DNA of 64,000 nucleotides, taken from assembly GCF_028369295.1 (NCBI RefSeq), contig NZ_JAQMYP010000052.1, positions 1 to 64,000 on the forward strand, given 5' to 3'. The notes below the pieces were generated by a model. The model ran no database searches. It was not told where the DNA came from and saw only the letters and a list, made by a program, of their open reading frames with translations. The DNA comes from Streptomyces sp. HD. Lineage in GTDB: Bacteria > Actinomycetota > Actinomycetes > Streptomycetales > Streptomycetaceae. This document shows positions 60,473 through 64,000 of this stretch, one piece after another. Both the position numbers and the translations under genes were made by a program. Numbering within the stretch: the first letter of the stretch is position 1; each line of letters starts with the position of its first letter.

Positions 60473-62611
60473 ATGCCTTCAGGATCACCGACGTCGGGAG
60501 TGGGCCGGGTCATCGCCGGCCGATATCTGCTGCTGAACCGGCTCGGCAGCGGCGGCATGGGCCATGTCTGGCTCGCTCACGACCAGAGACTCGCCTGTGA
60601 GGTCGCGCTCAAGGAGATCCTGTTCCGGGACCCGGCGGAGGCCGACGAGCGTGAGGCCCGGGTGGCCCGGGCCCGTGCCGAGGCCCGGCACGCGGCCGGG
60701 CTGCGGGGACATCCGCACGTGGTGACCGTGCATGACGTGCTGGAACACGAGGGCCTGCCGTGGATCGTCATGGAGTACGTGGCGGGCGCCGTGAACGTGC
60801 GGGACCTGGTCGATCAGCGCGGGCCGCTGGCGCCCGCGGAGTGCGCCCGGATCGGGCTCGCCGTGCTCGACGCGCTGACCGCCGGGCACGAGCGGGGCAT
60901 CATGCACCGGGACGTGAAGCCGGCGAACATCCTGCTGGCACCGGATCGCACGGGGGCGCCGTACGCGCGCGTGCTGCTCACGGACTACGGCATCTCGGTG
61001 CAGCCGGACGCCGGTGAGACGCGGTACACGCTGGCGTCGGTGCTCGTGGGAACGGCGGGCTATCTGGCGCCGGAGCGGGTCACGGGAGAGGCGCCCACGC
61101 CGGCCACCGATCTGTTCTCGCTGGGCTGCACGCTGTACTACGGCGTCGAGGGCCGGGGTCCCTTCGACCGGGAGTCGCATCTGGCCGAGCTCACCGCGGT
61201 GGTCATGGAGGAACCCCGGGCGGCCGGGCGGGCCGGGGCGCTGGAGCCGGTTCTGCGGGCCCTGCTGGAGAAGGACCCGGGGCAGCGGATGTCGGCCGAG
61301 GAGGCGGAGACGGCGCTGTCGCGAATCGTCACGCCGGACGCCGACGCGTATGCGCGGACCCAGACCGACCTCGGCTCGCAGCCGCACTGGGGTGGGGCGC
61401 CGCCGCCGGGTCCCGCGCCGGAGGCGCCCGGTTTCGGCGCTTCGAACGCGCCCGAACGGCCCGACGCGGCGGGGTTCGGCACGCCGAACGCCTCCGGCCG
61501 GCCCGGTGGCGGCCAGGGCTTCGCGGCCCCGTCCCCCGGCCTTGCCGGCGCACCGACCGCCGCGGGCCCTGGTCCCGTGGGCGGGCAGCCGGGCGGGGCG
61601 CAGGGCCATGGTTCTACGCCCGGGCAGCCCGGCGGGCCGCAGGTCTACGGTTCCCGACCCGAGCAGCCCGGCAGGGCGCAGGGCTTCGACTCCGCACCCG
61701 AGCAGCCCAGCAGGCCACAGAGCTACGGCTCCCCGCCCGAGCAGCTCGTCGGGCTGCAGGGCTTCGGGCCCGGGTCGGGCGGGCGGCGGCGGACCCGTCC
61801 CCGGGTCCTCCACGCGGTCCTCGCCGGCCTCCTCGGGCTGGCGCTCGCCGGGGCCGGTGTCTGGTACGCGCTGGCGCAGGGTGAGGTGACCGGCGGGACC
61901 GAGCGGCCGTACGGCGACACGGTCGGACTCGGTGATGCGCTGAAGGACGGTGACTGTGTGCTCGCCGACTGGCCCGGTGCGACGGCCTTCCAAGGCACGC
62001 CCCGGCTGAGTCTGGAGCCGAGCTGCGGGGCGAAGGCGATCGACGGGCAGGTGATGGCGTTCGTCTCGGCCAAGTCCGCCACCGAGGCGCGCGAGGAGGG
62101 GCCCGCGGCGTGCGAGGAGCGGACGGAGGAGATCCGGGGGAGGCTCGCGGACGTCCGCAGCTACGCCGTCGTACCGAGTGCGGCGGGCTTCGAGGCGGCC
62201 GACCGGCGCACCGCCTGTCTGGTGCTGGGGGCGCACGGGCCGGTGTACGGGCCGCTGGGCGAGCACCGCAAGGCGGGAGTGGCGTTCGCGGACACGGCGA
62301 CCATGCAGCGGCGGGACTGTCTGGACGTACGCTCCCACCGGGACGCCCGGCTGGTTTCCTGCACCGATCCGCACGACGAGCAGGTGCTCGGGTTCACCCG
62401 GTTGGCCGCCGACGTCACGCTGACCGAGGCGCGCACCGAGTCGGACACGGCGTGCGCCAGGGATGTGCCACCGCGCGACTACGGCTTCGATCCTTCCGTG
62501 TACACAGCCGGTTCCTGGACGAGCGAGGGGTCCTGGAAGAACGGCACTCATTTCGTCGTGTGCACCGTCCGGAGGCAGAACGGGGGCACCATGGAGGGTG
62601 ACGAACCTTAG
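60473..62611 (+). CDS. Transmembrane Ser/Thr protein kinase
   Basis: A 712-residue PknB-type kinase. Catalytic domain about 15-280: GSGGMGHVWLA glycine loop, ATP Lys in VALKEI, catalytic HRDVKPANILL, metal motif DYGIS instead of DFG, TAGYLAPER. A linker of about 160 residues rich in Gly/Pro/Gln with degenerate 14-residue repeats follows, then one membrane helix (VLHAVLAGLLGLALAGAGVW) and an external domain of about 245 residues with several cysteines. DYG is tolerated in some active bacterial kinases. Probably cotranscribed with the preceding lipoprotein and the following small membrane protein. Confidence 0.93.
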   Translation: MPSGSPTSGVGRVIAGRYLLLNRLGSGGMGHVWLAHDQRLACEVALKEILFRDPAEADEREARVARARAEARHAAGLRGHPHVVTVHDVLEHEGLPWIVMEYVAGAVNVRDLVDQRGPLAPAECARIGLAVLDALTAGHERGIMHRDVKPANILLAPDRTGAPYARVLLTDYGISVQPDAGETRYTLASVLVGTAGYLAPERVTGEAPTPATDLFSLGCTLYYGVEGRGPFDRESHLAELTAVVMEEPRAAGRAGALEPVLRALLEKDPGQRMSAEEAETALSRIVTPDADAYARTQTDLGSQPHWGGAPPPGPAPEAPGFGASNAPERPDAAGFGTPNASGRPGGGQGFAAPSPGLAGAPTAAGPGPVGGQPGGAQGHGSTPGQPGGPQVYGSRPEQPGRAQGFDSAPEQPSRPQSYGSPPEQLVGLQGFGPGSGGRRRTRPRVLHAVLAGLLGLALAGAGVWYALAQGEVTGGTERPYGDTVGLGDALKDGDCVLADWPGATAFQGTPRLSLEPSCGAKAIDGQVMAFVSAKSATEAREEGPAACEERTEEIRGRLADVRSYAVVPSAAGFEAADRRTACLVLGAHGPVYGPLGEHRKAGVAFADTATMQRRDCLDVRSHRDARLVSCTDPHDEQVLGFTRLAADVTLTEARTESDTACARDVPPRDYGFDPSVYTAGSWTSEGSWKNGTHFVVCTVRRQNGGTMEGDEP
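61590..61760 (+). repeat. 42-bp period tandem repeats inside the kinase gene
   Basis: About four degenerate units encoding the pattern PxQPGxxQGxGS in the cytoplasmic linker of the kinase. Repeat number could vary between strains and change linker length. Confidence 0.55.
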
Positions 62612-62623
62612 GAGGGTGTTGCG

Positions 62624-62794
62624 ATGCCCGGATCTGCGGACGGTTCTACTAAGGCGATGGGGGTGATCACCGTGGGTGGGCTGGTCGTGGTGACGGCCTA
62701 CACGGTGGCGCTCGGGAGCAATGGCTGGCTGTGGTTCGGGTGGGTGGTGCTGGGGCTGATCACGCTGGGGATGGTCGCCAGCCGCAGCACCTGA
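62624..62794 (+). CDS. 56-residue membrane protein downstream of the kinase
   Basis: A very small gene coding for MPGSADGSTKAMGVITVGG, two hydrophobic segments (LVVVTAYTVAL and WLWFGWVVLGLITLGMV) and a short basic end. GGAGGGTGTT precedes the ATG by 8-9 nt, and the Shine-Dalgarno begins at the last base of the kinase stop codon, so it is in the same operon. Codon bias is normal. Function unknown; perhaps a kinase partner. Confidence 0.75.
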   Translation: MPGSADGSTKAMGVITVGGLVVVTAYTVALGSNGWLWFGWVVLGLITLGMVASRST

Positions 62795-62812
62795 GCCTCG
62801 TTCCCGGGTGGG

Positions 62813-64000
62813 TCACTCCCGGGTGAGCCGCCCCGCGGAGTGCACCCCCGGCTGGTACTTCGGCAGCCGGGCGGTGATCTTCATGCCCGCTCCCGGGGCG
62901 GTCTCGATGACGAGGCCGTAGCCATCGCCGTAGACCTGGCGGAGCCGGTCGTCCACGTTGGACAGCCCGATGCCGCCGGACGGGCTGACCTCGCCGGCGA
63001 GGATGCGGCGCAGCAGGCCTGGGTCCATTCCGGCGCCGTCGTCCTCGATGACCACGAGGGCCTCGGCGCCGGCGTCCTGTGCGGTGATGCTGATGTGGCT
63101 CTTGCCGGCTGCGGACCCCGCCCTGCCCTCCAGGCCGTGCTTGACGGCGTTCTCGACCAGCGGCTGCAGGCAGAGGAAGGGCAGGGCGACCGGCAGCACC
63201 TCGGGGGCGATCTGCAGGGTGACGGAGAGGCGGTCGCCGAAGCGTGCCCGGACCAGCGCCAAGTAGTGGTCGATGGCGTGGAGTTCGTCGGCGAGGGTGG
63301 TGAAGTCGCCGTGCCTGCGGAAGGAGTAACGGGTGAAGTCGGCGAATTCCAGGAGCAGTTCGCGGGCGCGCTCCGGGTCGGTGCGGACGAACGAGGCGAT
63401 CACCGCCAGCGAGTTGAAGATGAAGTGCGGGGAGATCTGCGCCCGCAGCGCCTTGATCTCGGCCTCGATCAGGCGGGTGCGGGACTGGTCGAGGTCGGCC
63501 AGTTCCAGCTGGACGGAGACCCAGCGGGCCACTTCGCCGGCCGCGCGGACGAGTACCGCCGACTCGCGGGGCGCGCAGGCGACGAGGGCGCCGTGGACGC
63601 GGTCGTCGACGGTGAGCGGGGCGACTACCGCCCAGCGCACCGGGCAGTCGGGGGCGCCGCAGGTGAGCGGGAAGGCCTCGCCGCGGCCCGACTCCAGTGG
63701 TCCGGCGAGGAGTTCCATGATCTCCGTACGGTGATGACCGCCCACCCCGTCCCAGACCAGGACCTCCTTCTGGTCGGTCAGGCACAGCGCGTCGGTGCCG
63801 AGGAGTGAGCGGAGTCTGCGGGCCGACTTGCGGGCGGTCTCCTCGGTGAGTCCGGCCCGGAGCGGGGGTGCGGCGAGGGAGGCGGTGTGCAGGGTCTCGA
63901 AGGTGGCGTGCTCGACCGGGGTGCCGAGGCCGCCGAGGCTCTGCGGGCGGGCGGTGCGGCGGCCAAGCCAGAACCCGGCGGCGAGCAGCGGGAGGATCGC
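62813..64000 (-). CDS. LytS/YehU-type sensor histidine kinase, 5' end outside the window
   Basis: At least 395 residues are visible. The N-terminal membrane part is cut by the window edge; a GAF-like sensor region follows. Then come the His_kinase motif ALRAQISPHFIFNSLAVI with the phospho-accepting His, the N box QPLVENAVKHGL and the G boxes EDDGAGMD and GGIGLSNVDDRL. Such kinases pair with LytTR-type response regulators controlling carbon uptake or the cell wall. No regulator gene lies downstream (left); it would have to be beyond the right edge. It converges with the small membrane protein gene (18-bp gap). Confidence 0.92.
   Translation of the reverse strand, partial: AILPLLAAGFWLGRRTARPQSLGGLGTPVEHATFETLHTASLAAPPLRAGLTEETARKSARRLRSLLGTDALCLTDQKEVLVWDGVGGHHRTEIMELLAGPLESGRGEAFPLTCGAPDCPVRWAVVAPLTVDDRVHGALVACAPRESAVLVRAAGEVARWVSVQLELADLDQSRTRLIEAEIKALRAQISPHFIFNSLAVIASFVRTDPERARELLLEFADFTRYSFRRHGDFTTLADELHAIDHYLALVRARFGDRLSVTLQIAPEVLPVALPFLCLQPLVENAVKHGLEGRAGSAAGKSHISITAQDAGAEALVVIEDDGAGMDPGLLRRILAGEVSPSGGIGLSNVDDRLRQVYGDGYGLVIETAPGAGMKITARLPKYQPGVHSAGRLTRE

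Noticed and set aside
1..64000. CRISPR arrays, tRNA or rRNA genes, intact transposases
   Set aside because: No regularly spaced direct repeats, cloverleaf sequences, rRNA segments or DDE-type transposase frames were seen by eye. A covariance-model scan was not possible.

Overview
This window is chromosomal DNA from a Streptomyces (or a close actinomycete). It has very high GC and strong third-position GC bias. Marker genes include MurT/GatD, an AfsR/BTAD-type regulator, IcmF, a tendamistat-like secreted inhibitor, a DUF6777 lipoprotein next to a Ser/Thr kinase, and the common Streptomyces intergenic repeat family. No rRNA, tRNA, CRISPR array or intact insertion sequence was seen.

Region 1 (1-10.4 kb) is the end of a peptide biosynthetic cluster. 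It reads leftwards: a StrR/ParB-fold activator, an MFS exporter carrying a TTA (bldA) codon near its start, and a large NRPS that leaves the window. The NRPS shows a truncated condensation remnant, A1-PCP1, C-A2-PCP2 and a further C domain. Two roughly 0.7-0.8 kb stretches here hold no convincing gene but several dyad motifs.

Region 2 (10.9-14.0 kb) holds a DeoR regulator diverging from an MFS transporter and a HAD phosphatase, with a clear operator palindrome. A frameshifted regulator remnant follows. Region 3 (14.0-17.3 kb) is icmF, the fused isobutyryl-CoA mutase, with two copies of a palindrome upstream. Region 4 (17.5-21.6 kb) has a tendamistat-family alpha-amylase inhibitor and, on the other strand, an M36 metalloprotease with PKD-like domains translationally coupled to a lipoprotein.

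Region 5 (21.6-27.7 kb) looks like an exopolysaccharide locus. UDP-glucose dehydrogenase, UDP-glucuronate decarboxylase and a beta-helix lipoprotein form one transcription unit that diverges from a membrane family 2 glycosyltransferase. Region 6 (27.8-34.4 kb) has a hypothetical protein, a DUF4333 remnant with a nonsense codon, a DedA protein, and a 1665-residue secreted enzyme with two GH43 and two LamG domains.

Region 7 (34.5-41.9 kb) contains a P450 convergent with an AfsR-like regulator, a DUF779 protein, a secreted phosphodiester glycosidase, a small membrane protein and a Tat-exported GDPD-like enzyme. Region 8 (42.0-54.0 kb) is mostly oxidative metabolism: a quinone-reductase/acyl-CoA dehydrogenase pair operon, an XRE-cupin regulator facing a thioredoxin-reductase-like enzyme, an ATP-dependent DNA ligase with a Nudix hydrolase, an aldehyde dehydrogenase, and an acyl-CoA dehydrogenase facing a TetR regulator. 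A 178-bp palindrome and four copies of an intergenic repeat lie here.

Region 9 (54.0-64.0 kb) is conserved core: peptide deformylase, MurT-GatD (lipid II amidation), phosphofructokinase, CtaG, a DUF6777 lipoprotein with a Ser/Thr kinase, a 56-residue membrane protein, and a LytS-type histidine kinase cut by the right edge.
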